Below, piece by piece: positions 31,394 through 43,172 of a stretch of DNA of 64,000 nucleotides. The notes beneath the pieces are model-generated. The model saw only the letters and a program-made list of their open reading frames with translations, made no database searches and was not told the DNA's origin. Every line of letters starts with the position of its first letter. Position 1 is the first letter of the stretch. A program made the position numbers and the translations under genes. Source of the stretch: Emiliania huxleyi CCMP1516 (Eukaryota; Haptophyta; Isochrysidales; Noelaerhabdaceae); assembly GCF_000372725.1 (NCBI RefSeq), contig NW_005200982.1, positions 310,001 through 374,000 on the forward strand, in the 5' to 3' direction.

Positions 31394-32687
31394 ATGTCTC
31401 CGAGCGTCTCTCGGCGTCTGCCACTCGTGTACCACCCGCACTACTCGTGCTCCTGGCCGCCCAAGCACCGCTTCCCGATGTCCAAGTTTGCGGACCTCCA
31501 CGCGTTTCTCCTCACCCAGCCGTCGGTCCTCGCGACGGCCTCGTGGCACCAGCCGGAGCTGCCTCCGCACGCGTGGGTCGAGGCGGTCCACGAGCGCGAG
31601 TACTACCGCGCCTTCCTCGGCAGCAGGCTGGGCGACGCCGAGGCACGCCGCATAGGCTTCCGCGAGCAGCTCAGCCGACCGGAGCTGATCCGGCGCACGC
31701 GGCTCGAGGTTGGCGGCACCGTCCTCACGGCGAAGCTGGCGCTGCGGCACGGGCTGGCCTGCAACCTGGCGGGCGGGACCCATCACGCGCACGCCGGCAC
31801 GTGCTCAACGACTCCTCGCCGAGCCGTCGCCCGACCGCTTGCGGTGACGCCACGACGCCGCGGTGTGCAGGCGCCGGCTCCGGCTTCACCATCCTCAACG
31901 ACCTCGCGGTGGCCGCCGCCTATGTGCGCAAGCACGAGGGCGTGTCGCGCGTGGCTGTCGTCGACCTCGACGTCCACCAGGGCGACGGCACCGCCACGCT
32001 CTTCGAGGGCGACGGCTCGGTCTTCACGCTGTCGATGCACTGCGGCGCCAACTTCCCCTTCCGCAAGGCGCGCTCTGACCTCGACATCGACGTGCCCTCG
32101 GGTGTGCCTGCGACGAGGCCGGCCGCAGCGGCTCCTCGCGCCGCCTCACAGCTGCCGCCGCGAGTAGGCACCGCCGACGCGGGCTACCTGAGGCTGCTGC
32201 GCGAGGCGCTGCCGACGATGCTGCGCCGCTTCCGGCCCGAGCTGGCGCCGCCGTGGCGACGCGGCTCCGAGCCACAGGCGGGCGTGCGTCTCACGCGTCC
32301 GGTGGCGCGTCCCTCCAGGTGCTGTACGACGCGGGCGTCGACGTGTGGGAGGGCGACGGGCTCGGCCACCTCAAGCTGTCGCACGCCGGCATCTGGAGCC
32401 GCGACCGGTACGTCATCGAGACGTGTGTGCGCAGCGGCGTCCCCATCGCGTGCGTCATCGGCGGCGGGTACGACCGAGATCCACTGGCGCTGGCGCGGCG
32501 GCACGCACTGCTCCATCGCGCAGCCGCGCGGGTGTGGCGCGGGTCTGCGCGCCTCTCCGGCAGTGCGCCTGCGGAGGTGCCTCTCGAAGGGCTTGCGCCC
32601 GGGCGAGACCCCGGGCGAGCGCGGAGCGGGATCACTGAGAAGAAGGCGCGCGACCGAGTTGGAGGGCCGCGTTTGATTGATGCCTGA
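31394..32687 (+). CDS. Histone deacetylase superfamily protein (class IV/AcuC-like)
   Basis: Four exons: 31394-31796, 31871-32101, 32168-32244 and 32319-32687, giving 359 residues. Introns 1 and 3 have GC donors, intron 2 GT; each join restores the family sequence. Landmarks: VYHPHYSCSWPPKHRFPMSK at the N-terminus, RRIGFREQLS, VGGTVLTAKLALRHGLA, the active-site NLAGGTHHAHAG/AGSGFTILND, the zinc ligands in VVDLDVHQGDGTA, NFPFRKARSDLDIDVPSG, and YDAGVDVWEGDGLGHLKLS with the third zinc ligand Asp. Both catalytic histidines and all metal ligands are present, so it should be an active zinc amidohydrolase. This is the short HDAC11/bacterial-type class, acting on acetyl- or acyl-lysine. The C-terminal 60 residues are Arg/Gly-rich and not conserved in the family. 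Confidence 0.9.
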
Positions 32688-33416
32688 TGTGGATCCGGAT
32701 GCGCGCTTTCGGTGTGTCGTTATGCGACCCGCTTTTTTCTTCACCGCACACAAATCGCCGAAGAAGCGCGCGAACGGCCGAACCGGTTCCGAAGAGTCAA
32801 GAGACCGAACCCCCGAAGTCGTGGGACGACGGACGTGTGGGGTGTCGCGCTCGCGGCGCGGTCGGCGCGGTCGGCGTGGTCCCGCGGGGCCGCGCCCCAC
32901 GTGACGCCGGTCGCCTGCGCTCTACGGCGGCTACCGGGCACGCCGCGTGTGTGTAATTAACGAGCCAAGACGCCGAGAGCCAGAGCGCAGGCCGGGTCCC
33001 ACGCGAGCCCTGCCCGGCGCCGGGCTCTCGGCCGGCCCGCGCTCTGGGCGCTGTACTGAGTACTCGCCCCCTGTGTGTCGAGAGAGTGTGGGCACTGGTG
33101 CGCGCCACACACAGACACACCCACAAGACAGCGTGCGCGCGGCTCCATGCAGATGTGCACCTCCGCCCCCCTCTCCCTCCTGCCCCTCTCCCTCCCCAAT
33201 GGCCACACCCTGTCATCGAAGCGAACGAGCGTCTGGCCGCGGCAGCTATTCAGCGACGGCCGGCGCTGGACATGCATGCGCTCTGCTCGTTGCCCTCCCC
33301 TTCGAGATCGCCACTGCGATTGCGCCTTGCTGCGGCCTCTCAAAGCCCGCTCGCAGCCCACACCCACCCAGCATGCAAGCGCCGGCGTGCGAGCCTCACG
33401 TGCTCGCCTGCACTGC
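32688..33416. other. Convergent intergenic region
   Basis: Between the deacetylase (+) and the MAP65 gene (-). Open frames on both strands are low-complexity and show no family features. No repeat or RNA is recognised. Confidence 0.4.
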
Positions 33417-35798
33417 TCAGGCGTGGTTCTCCTTGGCCGTCGGCGCGGGCGTGACAAACGCGTTTGGCGGGAACTTGGCGGGCGGGCCCTTGCGTGGGCT
33501 GTTGACCGCGTGCTGCTCCCTCGGCGTGAGTGCGCCGTCGGGGGCGGCGGATTTGCGCGCGGGGGCCGTGCCCTTCCTCGGACCTATGGATAGTTGCGAC
33601 ACATGCGCGTCATTGGCGCGTCGCACACGGCTGCGGAGAGGAGGCAGCCGCGCGCCATTGGAGTAGCGCGCGCCGGGCCGGACCCCCTTGGCCTGGAGGC
33701 CCTTTGCCTCCTCGCGCGCCGCCTTCTTGGCTGCCCACTCCGCCTCCTTGCGCGCCTTCTCCTCCTTCTCGATGCGCGCGTCGTCCTCCTCCTGCGCGGC
33801 CAGCATCGAGACGATGGTCGCGCCGTCGTAGTGGAGCCGCTCGCCTGAGGGGTGGCGGACGGGCGCGGTGGGAGATGGGGCGGTGGGAGATGGGCCGGTG
33901 GAGGAGCTGCTGCGGTGGTGGGCGGGAGGTGCTGCTTCCGCCAGGAGAGAGGGCGCGGCGGCGGCTGGCATGCGGCGGAAGCCAACATCCGGGGGTGGGG
34001 GTGCGCGCGCCCGCGTGCTCCTCCTCCCACGCGGCCGTCATCTCGCGCAACCGCTTGTTCATACGTGGCAGGTCCTACAGAGGCGCCACTGGCACGCGTC
34101 ATGGGGCGCGCCGCCTCGCGACCGCTCCTCGCGCCGGCGGCAGACAAGCCTTCTCGATGGTCGTGCGCAGCCGCTCCTCCTGCAGCAGCCTGCGCGCGAC
34201 GCCGGCGCCCTTGGCGAGCAGCCGATTCGGGTCGTTGGCCGAGGCGCGCATCTCCGCCCGCTGCTGCAGGACGCCCTCGCGCTTGGAGAGGAGAGCGAAG
34301 AGCTTGACCGTGGTCGCCTGAGGGAGAAGGCCCATGCGGAGGCTCCGGTGAGGGACTCCAAGACGACGAGGCGAAGGCGAGGGCGATGGCGATGGCGATG
34401 GCGATGGCGATGGCGAGGGCGAGGGCGAGGGCGAGGGCCGGGAGGGAGCTCGAGGCGGCCGCTCGCCTGCCTCTCGCGCAGCCGTCGCTCCTCTGCCTCG
34501 AGGTCGTACAGCTGCTGCTCCTCGTCGCCACCATCGCTGCTCACCGCCGCCGCCAGCTCGGCGGCCGACACGTGCAGCTCGGCCGCGAGCGCGGCGACAC
34601 GCGAGCGCCTACAGAGCGCGCCGCGGGGACGTGTCGCTGACGGGCCCCGCCCGATGGGTGCGGGGCGGCGCGCGCGCGTCTCGGGGATCAGCTCTGAGAT
34701 GCGCTCCGACTTGAGCGCCTCGAGCCGCTCGATCTCGGTGTGGTAGGTGACGAGGACCTGCCGGGGGTGTGGCGGGCGTCGGATGTGGGTGGGTGGGGAG
34801 GGGGGAGGGGGGGGCTTCAGTGCGGTGCGCGCGGATTGCCTGCTGCGAGAGGTCCTTCTCGGGCGAGGGCAGGTCCGGGTGCTGCTCCTCCGGGATCTTG
34901 AGCTTGTGGCGCAGCTCCGCAATGTACTCGGTGCACTGCGGCGGCGGCGGCGGGCGGGGATGGGCCGGGTGATGGGTTGGGAGGGTGCTCGGTCGGGCGG
35001 CGCGGCGGCGCGGTGGTGGCGGCGGTGGCAAGGGACGGCACGGCGAGGGTTGGAAGAGCGGCGGGCCTGCGAGAGGACGTGCAGCCGTCGCTTCTTCTCC
35101 TCGCGGAGATGGTCCAGCCGCGCCTCGAGGGCGGATAGCGCGCGGTAGGATGCGCCATCGCCCTCGGTGCCCTCGCACCCGGCCTCCTCCTTCGTCCCCA
35201 GCTGCTCCGTGATTGCATCTGCGGCGGCGCGCAGCGCAGCGAGCCGCTCGAGCCGCGCCGCCCGCTCCGCCTCAGCCGCCTCCAGCCGCTGGCGGAGCCG
35301 GTGGACGAGCTCGACGGTGAGACCGCCGGCGCCCTCCGGTGCGGGCTCATCCGCGTCTGCCGCCGTGCTCCGCGTCTGCTCCTCCTCTGGCGTGCCGGTG
35401 GACAGCTCCAGCAGTATTGCGTGCAGCGACGAGGCGGCCGCGCTGCGCTGCGCCGCGCGCTCGTCCCGCAGCACGCGGAGCCGCTCGACTTCGGAGATGA
35501 CAGCGCGGTAGCGCAGCAGCGGCGGCTCGCTGCTCGACGTCCCAGGCGACGCCGGCTCGGCAAGCGCGGCGGAGAGAGCCGAGAGCTCGCCGCGCAGCGA
35601 CGCCTCATCCGCCGTCAGCTGCGCCTTGCGGGCCTGCTCGCCTTCGACGGTGCGGCTGAGCACGGAGCGCAGCTCACCGGCGAGCTTCGTGATTGCCTCC
35701 TCCGCCTCGGCGTGAGGGAGGCCGATCTCGGACCAGGCGGTCCGCAGCGAGGCGAGAGCGATCTGCTGCTCGTCAGTGGGCAACAGCGGCGAGGACAT
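33417..35798 (-). CDS. MAP65/PRC1/Ase1-family microtubule-bundling protein
   Basis: Seven exons: 35798-35067, 34935-34840, 34757-34678, 34608-34467, 34317-34150, 34074-34011 and 33844-33417, giving about 569 residues. The protein is almost wholly coiled coil: N-terminal LRTAWSEIGLPHAEAEEAI, CTEYIAELRHKLKIPEEQ, VTYHTEIERLEALKSERISE, then KLFALLSKREGVLQQRAEMR and NRLLAKGAGVARRLLQEERL. Family-typical are EK/DLPRMNKRLREMTAAWEEE and A/GERLHYDGATIVSMLAAQ, which match the MAP65 spectrin/microtubule-binding end. It should cross-link antiparallel microtubules in the spindle midzone. The tail from about residue 470 is basic and Pro-rich (probable microtubule-binding and CDK sites). All six introns appear to have GC donors. 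Intron 4 contains (GATGGC)n/(GAGGGC)n repeats. Confidence 0.82.
34381..34440. repeat. (GATGGC)n/(GAGGGC)n hexamer repeat in MAP65 intron
   Basis: About ten tandem six-base units, first GGCGAT, then GGCGAG, lie inside the fourth intron of the MAP65 gene. Confidence 0.9.
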
Positions 35799-37006
35799 TG
35801 TGCCTGCGGCGGCGACGGACGTGGTGTTGGGGGCGGGGTTGCGGGGAGGGGGCAGGGCCGGGGCGGGCGGAGCCTGGCGGGCGCGTAGCGCAGCTCAGCG
35901 CAGAGCGAGCTCCTGTTTGAAAGCCTCAAATTCTTTGTAGAAAAGAAATTCTTCTCCCGTGTGTTCTCCGACGCCTGAAAAGAGAAGAGGCTCCCCGAGC
36001 TCCCGAGATCACGCCCCTCCGCCCTCTAGGGCCGTACACCGTCCTCGGTCGTCGCGCTCCGGGTACGCGCCCCGTAGCCATACATGTACGTGTGCGGCGC
36101 CGGTCACCGCGCGTGTGAATGCGACGGCGGGCGCGCTGCGGTCGCACGCCACCCCAAGCCATATTCCATGGCGCGCGATCTAGATTCAGCCCACGCGCCT
36201 CTGCTCGCAAACACTCACATTGAATTGTCACTGCCCGTGAGTGCGAGGATAGGGCTAGCGGCTGGCCGACGCCTCTGAGGAGGGCGTCCATAGACACCTC
36301 ACATGACCCCACACACGGTCTCGTCCATGCCTTGCGGCTGGCGGCGACATTGCTAGAGGCGGAGCAAGCCTGCTCTAGTCTCACATGTTACTTCCTGTCG
36401 TCTGTTGTGTCGTTGTGGCTGCCCTTGTTTGTTCCTTTGGCACCTTGGAGTGCTGGGGGGGGGGCGACAGGAAGGATGTGGCCCTGAGTTATGTGTACGC
36501 CAATTCAGGGTGTGTGGCAGCCACGCTGGCTGTGTGTCTTGTGAGCTTGTTTGTGTCTGTGTGTTGCTCGTGCGTGTCGTCATCATCTGTCCAGCGTCCA
36601 CCCATACGCATACCGCGCTGGTGTCCAGTCCGAGCCTGACTGTTCTTCACCTTTCTACCTAGCCTAATGCGTAAAGCCGTACGCGACTCGAGAGCTGCTG
36701 CCTGTGTTCAAACAAGTCCCGTGTTTTTCTTTTATTACCCTAGTCTTTTCTTTTTTACGCTCTCTTCTGTGAGCCCAGTCACCTCGCTCGTTCGTGCCCG
36801 TGTGCTTTTTGAGAGACGGAGAGACGGCAGACGCTCGTCTCTTAACAAACTTAAGAACTCTTGCCCGGCACTCTGCTAGCGTGGTTGGGTATAGAGCGCT
36901 GTAGACACGGCACACGCTGCCGCGAACGTTTCTTTCTTTTTCGCCCGCAAATTCTTGTTCCCCCCCCCCCCACACACACACTGATCACTGTCACAAGACA
37001 CACACA

Positions 37007-37049
<43 letters not shown>

Positions 37050-37262
37050 GGAGCCTCCGCGCCCACCCACACGCCGGCCACCACGCCCTCGCAGACTCGA
37101 AGATAGACACTGAGAGAGGACAGCGAGGCACCTAGCGCACACAGCAGCGCCGCCAGCCCGCCCTCCCAGCTCCCTCCTGGCTCCCTTCACGCCGGCGCGC
37201 CGCAGAGCGAACCAGCGCCCCTCCGCGAAAAAGCGCGCCGGGGAAAGCCCCCCCCTCTCTCT
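35799..37262. other. Intergenic region with a (CA)n microsatellite
   Basis: A (CA)n tract lies at 36970-37048. A plus-strand frame at 36385-36639 has two hydrophobic Cys/Val stretches (VVCCVVVAALVCS, CLVSLFVSVCCSCV) but no family match; I regard it as doubtful. No other gene is supported. Confidence 0.4.
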
Positions 37263-39126
37263 TTAGCCAAACAGCGCCAGGATGTCCTGCTTTGACGCCG
37301 GCGCCGGCTCGGGCTGCAGGACGGGCGCCGGTTCGGGCTGCAGGGAGGGCGCCCCGCCGCTTGGCTGGGCGAAGCCGCCCACCGTTGGCGCGCCTGTGCG
37401 TCGAAAGCAGAGCGCGGGCTGGCTGAGCCGGGGGCAGAGAGTCTTCAGGGCCGGAGTTGCCGGCGCACCGTGACCGCCGCCGTAGCCACCGCCGTAGCCG
37501 CCGCCCTGGCCGCCGCCGCCGTAGCCGCCGCCGCCGTAGCCGCCGCCGCCGTAGCCGCCGCCGCCGTAGCCGCCGCCGCCGTAGCCGCCCGACACTCCTC
37601 CTCCGGGGACGCCGAGCAACGCGTGGGCTGGGGGCGGCGGCGGAGCGTTCTGCGCGTACATCGACATGATGTCGCCTGGGCGGGAGCATGTGCAAAGGGC
37701 TCGAGAGTTAAGAGGGACAGGCGAATCGCCGGCTGTGGGGCCTCGGGTGTGAGCGCCCGAGAGGGCGCGCGGCGCGCGGGGTGGAGGGTGAGGGGAAGAT
37801 GTGAGTGCTGGCGGGGGGGGGATGGAAAGTGGCGGGGCGCGCCGGGTGTTCGGGGAGAGACGGGTAGGGGGGGGAGAGCGTGAGGGGGGGGCGAGGGGTG
37901 GGGGGCTCGGCGGGGCAAGGCGGCAGGCTGGGAAGGGCTGGGCAGTGGGAGAGGGGCAGGGCGCGGCGACGGGGCGTTGCCAGGGGCGAGGTGGGGGTTC
38001 CGAGGGGTGTGTCGCGGGGCCAGAGGCGCCGGATGGGGTGGAAGGAGGGGGGCAAGTGGGGGGGGGGCTGCGAGCGAGGTCTGCGCAGGGCGGATGCCGG
38101 GGGGTCAGTGAGAGGGGACTGCGTTGGCGAACTGTGCGGGGGGCAGGGTGGGTCGAGTGGCTCCCGGGCGTGTCCGGAGGACAGCACAGGGGGGGAGGGG
38201 GGCCGCGCCGCTGCGAGGTGGAGTGCCGCGCAAAACTCTGGCGCGGTGAGCTCTGTGCTCGGGGTGGCGGCGGCAGCAGGCCCGGAGCGAGACGCGACGC
38301 AGAGCGCCTGCAGAGGGCGCATGGCGCAGGGGCGCGGATCAGGCACCGTGACCCTGCATCTTGGGCGGACCGGCCGCCGGCGGGAGCGCGTGATTTGGTG
38401 ATAAGGCGCTATGTGTGGCGGCCGCAGCGTATACCCAGATTGCGTCGACTTCTCCCTCCGCCATTTTTGCCTTAGCAAAGACCGGCCCTGCGGCGCGGCG
38501 GCTCAGCGTTCGCGTTCCGCGGGCCGCCCCCCCAAAGAGGCGGAGGTACGCGGCGCGCTCTTCCTCCGTCATCGGCGGCGGTCCGCTCGGGACAGCCACC
38601 GGCGTGCGGCTCGGCGGCACGGTTTGCGGCGGAGCCGTGTCGAGGGCGAGCGCGCCGAACGAGCTCGTCGCGGACGCGACGCCGGCTGAGCGGTAGGTTG
38701 GCGCCGCGGCGGGCTCCTGCGGGCGCAGCAGCGGGCGCGGAGTTGGGGAGAGGAGGGCGCGAACAAGGTGCACTGCCGCAAGACACGTGCGCCGAGGCGC
38801 CATCTCTTGTCGTCTTGTGGGAGGTTGTGTGGCAGTGCATCTAGAGCGAGGGCCTGCTCCTGCCTTGCTTCCTCCGCCCCCCCTTCTCTGGGCGGCGACG
38901 ACTCGCCCCACCGATCCACGCATTGGAGGTCCCAGGACTGGTGAGAATTGTGCATGTCATCGAGTTCTCCGTCATCAGCGTCATCCTTAAACCTGCTGCC
39001 CTTCTTGCGCGAAACGCTCAGGCGCGACTTCGGCTTTCCACGCACGCCGTCGTCTCTGTCGGCACGGTACTCTGCCGGCAAGGCAACCTGATTCGAGGGA
39101 GCTTTCCGCGAGCTGGATCGCCGCAT
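37263..39126 (-). CDS. Hypothetical Gly/Tyr-rich protein, multi-exon
   Basis: Three separate coding-looking pieces on the minus strand. About 39126-38880: MRRSSSRKAPSNQVALPAEY onward, charged. About 38710-38540: ending PPPMTEEERAAYLRLFG after acceptor CGCAG. Last exon about 37680-37263: GDIMSMYAQNAPPPPPAH, then eight GGYGG-type repeats encoded by GCC/GTA triplets, and the end SKQDILALFG. The short motifs DIMSMYAQ and DILALFG resemble the tails of some ArfGAP-family proteins, but no ArfGAP zinc finger is visible, so I do not assign it. The 860-bp gap between the last two pieces would be a long, G-rich intron. Exon limits are approximate. Confidence 0.4.
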
Positions 39127-39216
39127 GTGGAAAGCAGGCGCCGACGGTGTCGCTGAGGTGTGCTCCGTCCGTGTGGGTTTGTTGCCCCCTTGAGATAAAG
39201 AATTTTGCGGGCCGCA

Positions 39217-40213
39217 CTAGGAATAGGGAGTCCACCGTGCCGCGAACCTGTCGCTGTCCCTTTTGTCAGTAGCAGGAGAACTAGGAGAGCGCAACCAGTA
39301 GGAGGCCCGCGCCTGCCCCCGTGCCGCCGGGTGCAACTTTGTCCTATACGCGAGAGGGGAACAAAACGTGCACGGCGACAAGGAGAAACCAGAGCTCACC
39401 CGGCAGTACAACGAGGGGTACAAGGTCGACCTCGCGGAACCCCACGCTGGCCCGGGAGGATGCGATGAGGTGAATGAAGTCAAGCGGACGCCCCTCCTCA
39501 AGACCTCCTCGGCGGGCGTTGGCAACGCCTCGAGTGGCGGCACGCCCGCCTCCGTTGGCCACTCCTACGCCTTCGGCAACACCGAAGAGAAGGCCCGCCG
39601 CCTAAACATGGGCTGCGAGGCGCGCGGGCAGCCCGGCCAACCCTTCTCCCACAAGAACGGCCACGGCTACGTCAAGGCGCGCATCGCGGTTTCTACCACG
39701 ACGCGATCTTTGTCAAGCGCAACAACTTCAACCTGCTGCTCCACGAGACGTTCGGCGGCGGCTTCTCGCTCACCGCCGTTCTCAAGCTGCGCCGCCTCGC
39801 GCGCAAAGTCGCGCGCGGCAGCGTCGACCCCGCACGGCCTACTCGCCCAAGTACTCGCTCTCTTTTATGTCCCATCATGCAGAGCGCATCTCTCTCTCTG
39901 TTGTGCGAGGCGTGAACCGCGCCATTCGCTCTCACCTGGCAACCCTGTCTGCACGTCTCGCGCGCGCGTGAACAGGGCTCCAAATGACGTGTGAGTGTTA
40001 GAGTTGTTTGGTATTGCTAAAAATCTCTCTCGAGAGGGGAATCCCTGGGACCCTGTCGTGTGGGTGAACCCTGCCCAGCCCCCCTCCGTGTCGCGATGCG
40101 CTCCCCGCTCCCGTTCCCCTGTGTCCCTGATCGTCCTTACAAGATCCTGCTCGCGCAGGTGGGGACCCTGTCCTTCTCCCACCCCTTGTTTGGTGTGTCC
40201 GTTTTATTTATTT
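39217..40213. repeat. Dispersed repeat D, split by an insertion
   Basis: 39217-39361 and 40031-40213 together are the reverse complement of the uninterrupted repeat at 23101-23433. The interruption is the mobile element at 39362-40030, flanked by the 11-bp duplication CGAGAGGGGAA. Confidence 0.88.
39362..40030 (+). mobile_element. 5'-truncated retroelement-like insertion with 11-bp TSD
   Basis: A 669-bp copy of the 3' part of the element at 51215-51880, starting inside the ORF at GTGCACGGCGACAAGGAG and ending GGTATTGCTAAAAATCTCTC. It is bounded by CGAGAGGGGAA at 39351-39361 and 40031-40041. A 2-nt insertion (GC, near 39678) relative to the other copy shifts the frame after GHGYVKA, so the copied ORF is broken. 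Truncation at the 5' end, a constant 3' end and a target-site duplication point to target-primed reverse transcription. Confidence 0.82.
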
Positions 40214-41442
40214 ATTTATGGGACTGGCGCGCACTGGCACTGTGAGATAAAGAAAGGCCGGGTTCGCCCAGCGCGGCCACGGCGGTGGCCTGGCGGTACG
40301 CCTTCGGTCCCCGCGGGAAGCCCCGCGCATAGGACAACAACGTCTGACTGTCCCACATACGCACAGACGCGCACATACACCATGCTCGGGCACCCACCCC
40401 CCACAGTGTAGTGGTGTGAGCACACAAGTACTATAGCAGAGTGCACATCTCTCTTTTGGCGGGTGAGGGTCGTAAGAATCAAAGCCTCTTTTGTCCGGGG
40501 TGCCAAACGTGCTCAAGCGCGATCGTCTCTCTCTTTCTCTCAGCGCGGCCACAGTATAGAAGAATTTCGGTGCGCTAATTCTACCAGAAAACTCGCTCGC
40601 TCGCACAACACTGGGCACAGGACTGCACGCACTTCGTGGCCGCGTCGGCCAGTAGCCCAGGTACGTTGTTGCACGAGGTAAGCTTCCTGGGCAAGTCGGA
40701 GCACTCTCCAGCAACCCCCTGCCCACCAGGGTTGCCGCAGAAGTTGCTCACCGGGTCATGCGGGTGGTGGACCCACCGGGACGCCTGCCTGCAACCGTAT
40801 CCTTCGGTGCGTGTGACGGGAAGCCAAAACTCGCCCAGCCCGTGCGCCTTGACGACTAGTTTGACGAGCAACACCTCTGTCCACGGGCCGCACGGGGTCC
40901 ACGCAGCTGGCCTAACGTTAGCTACTGTTGTTGGGGAGCCCCACTGTTGTTCTACTGTTACTGTTAACACTAGCAACACTGTTCAGCTCCCAACGTTTGA
41001 ACAGCTCTACCACGGGGTCTGTCCACACATACGCATCAGCCATCACTGGACACTGCGGCGTTGGGCCGTTGGCACACCATCCCAAAACCCAAATCCGTAC
41101 TTGACATTGTCCAGACCGGCGAACGGGCCAATCTCTAGGCTCTGCCCGAACTTCCTCTTCTTCCTCAAGCCGCATTCGTTATAATGGCAATGAGATAAAG
41201 CTCTCCTCTCCCGCTCGGGCCCTCGCTGCGCGTCGTGCGTCTCTCTCCACATCGGGCTCCTGCCCGTGTCGGGTGTGGAGATGCGAGGGTCGCCCCCCCT
41301 TGCCCCACCACTTTGTGTGTGTGGAGAAATTTACCTTACCTTACCTTACATCTCCACACCTTCTCCTTTAGAGAGAGATTTTCAAAGACCAACAAGAAAT
41401 CACGACTCTCACAGTGATTTGGGCTCGGCAGCTTGTCAGCCC
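40214..41442. other. Repeat-rich stretch with a decayed minus-strand ORF
   Basis: Holds SINE-like repeat A on minus (40210-40250, partial at 40600-40640). From 41250 to 40580 the minus strand has protein-like pieces in three frames: FGQSLEIGPFAGLDNVKYGF, MADAYVWTDPVVELFKRWEL, and KAHGLGEFWLPVTRTEGYGC followed by a Cys-rich part. This looks like a frameshifted pseudogene or an unresolved multi-exon gene. A (TTACC)n run is at 41333-41349. Confidence 0.4.
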
Positions 41443-42141
41443 TCAGCCGAAGCTGGGGCCGGTCCCGTAGCCGAGAGAGCCCGCGCCGATGAGTTCGACG
41501 CGGTCGGGAGGCCTTGCGGAGAGGCCAGCGAGGTGGCGATCGCTGTACTTCATGGTGCCCTCGGTGGGGCGGCTGACAAGCCAGAGGTCGATACTCTGGA
41601 CGACCCATAGGATGCCACGAATGCCTGAAGGAGAGGGAGGCGAGGCCAGAGGCAGGCTCAGCTGCTCTCGGGTGATCCCGCTTTGGTGGCTGAAGGGCCC
41701 GATGGTCCTGTCACATTCGTGTTCCGAGTCGTGGGGGTAGAAGAATTCGAGTAGAAATCGAGTCAGCACATCCTTGTAGTACAGCGGACCGCCAGGCTCG
41801 CCGGCAGCATCCGCAGGGAGGCACCAGTCTTCTGCGAAGAGCTCAACAGCTGCGGCCGCGATGGTAGAGTCGGCCGCGGTTCGAGCGAGCAGCTTTTGGC
41901 TGCGGGATCGAATCGCGGAAGGCGCATGCCCTCGCGGAGCGCGCGGGTGTGCGAAATGCGACAAAAGACGAAAGACGACAGGCGCCTGAGCGCTGTACGC
42001 CTGAACTTTTGTCGCCGCAATCGCCACCGCCGCCATCTTGACGAGCAGCGCGAGCGCGCTCGTCGGCGGCCAGCCGTCGCGGGCCGGGCCGAGCCCGGCC
42101 TCAACCGGCCGCGCCGCCGCAGCAGGCCCGGAGGCCCACAT
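41443..42141 (-). CDS. Hypothetical protein, 232 residues
   Basis: Single open frame with an ATG start (MWASGPAAAARP). Residues about 25-50 are moderately hydrophobic (PTSALALLVKMAAVAIAA), a possible signal anchor or transit peptide. The rest is well mixed and looks like a folded protein: VELFAEDWCLPADAAGEPGG, PLYYKDVLTRFLLEFFYPHD, GILWVVQSIDLWLVSRPTEG. No family is recognised. The 3' end lies next to the repeat shared with 6945-7060. An upstream exon cannot be excluded. Confidence 0.5.
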   Translation of the reverse strand: MWASGPAAAARPVEAGLGPARDGWPPTSALALLVKMAAVAIAATKVQAYSAQAPVVFRLLSHFAHPRAPRGHAPSAIRSRSQKLLARTAADSTIAAAAVELFAEDWCLPADAAGEPGGPLYYKDVLTRFLLEFFYPHDSEHECDRTIGPFSHQSGITREQLSLPLASPPSPSGIRGILWVVQSIDLWLVSRPTEGTMKYSDRHLAGLSARPPDRVELIGAGSLGYGTGPSFG

Positions 42142-42605
42142 GGCGGCCGACCAGCTGTCTCTGCTGGCTCTCTCTCTCCTTTACACGTCTCTCCGCACAC
42201 TCGCGAGACTCGGAGAGTACTCCTCGTCATCCCTCGCCACTCCATCATCTCCTTTGCCACAGAGCCAGTCGGTTGGTCCGATCGGTCGAAGGGTGTCGCT
42301 CATAAGAGCCAGCGCATAAGAGCCAGTGTCTCAGTGCATGTTTCATAAGAGCGGTCAGCCGGGAATACACGAAAAGCACACCAAAAAACTTCCTGTGCAG
42401 CGGCGCAGCCACGGGGTCAGGCGTGCGCGCTGGTCGTCGCTCTCTTGACTCTTCGCTCTCAAGTGAGCCATGGTCGGCTCGGCTGTCTCGGCGCGGCTAC
42501 GCGCGCCCCCAGCAGAGATATGTGTTTGTTGTCTGTCTGTGTCGTGTCAGCCGTCATCCGACACACACGTAGCACGCGTGCCCAACAGGCCATCCATCGG
42601 CGCCG

Positions 42606-43172
42606 TCACGCGTCCATCGCAATGTTCGATTCACTCTGCGCCTCGTCCTCCTCCTCCGACCCCTCCTCCTCGAGCGATCCGAGGGAGGCGAGTGTCGACC
42701 TGCGAGGCGACGCGCGAGGGGAGAGCACGTCCGGCGTTGGGAACGTTAGCTCCATCGCGGCAGAGGAAACGGCCTCGCTCCCGACCAGATCATACAGCTG
42801 TCGCAGCGCCTCACCCGGCGGCACCTTCCCGTTGCTCAGGCTGGCGTTGAGCTTTCGGAGCCGCCGGTCGGACGTGGTGAGAGCGCACTGGAAGATTAGC
42901 TCGCCGCAGCTCACGAGAACTGTCCGCCGTGCTTCCATCGAACTGTCAAACAGCGACGCACACAGTTCGTCAACGAGGGGCTCCTGCTTCTCCGTCGCCA
43001 CAGGCCCAATAACAGCCTCCTCGTTTGACACCATCGAGGCGCCTCGTTGGATGGAGCGCTCAACGGCCTCTCGATGGTCGACCCGGGACAGATTTTTTTC
43101 TTTTTTATGCTTATCACAGAGCCTGCAACTGAGGGCGAGGGCCAGCAGTATACGACGACGACGACGTCTCAC
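42606..43172 (-). CDS. Hypothetical protein, 5' end unresolved
   Basis: Open frame of 188 codons without an ATG at its 5' end; an acceptor TTGCAG at about 43125 suggests that an upstream exon supplies the start. The body is compositionally normal: VDHREAVERSIQRGASMVSN, KQEPLVDELCASLFDSSMEA, LVSCGELIFQCALTTSDRRL, KLNASLSNGKVPPGEALRQL. It then becomes Ser/Pro-rich and ends in an acidic tail SLEEEGSEEEDEAQSESN. No domain is recognised. The helical, amphipathic character suggests a folded protein-interaction module. Confidence 0.5.
   Translation of the reverse strand: MRRRRRRILLALALSCRLCDKHKKEKNLSRVDHREAVERSIQRGASMVSNEEAVIGPVATEKQEPLVDELCASLFDSSMEARRTVLVSCGELIFQCALTTSDRRLRKLNASLSNGKVPPGEALRQLYDLVGSEAVSSAAMELTFPTPDVLSPRASPRRSTLASLGSLEEEGSEEEDEAQSESNIAMDA

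Noticed and set aside
40636..41184. Plus-strand 182-codon frame
   Set aside because: It is antisense to better-looking minus-strand pieces, and those are themselves frame-broken.
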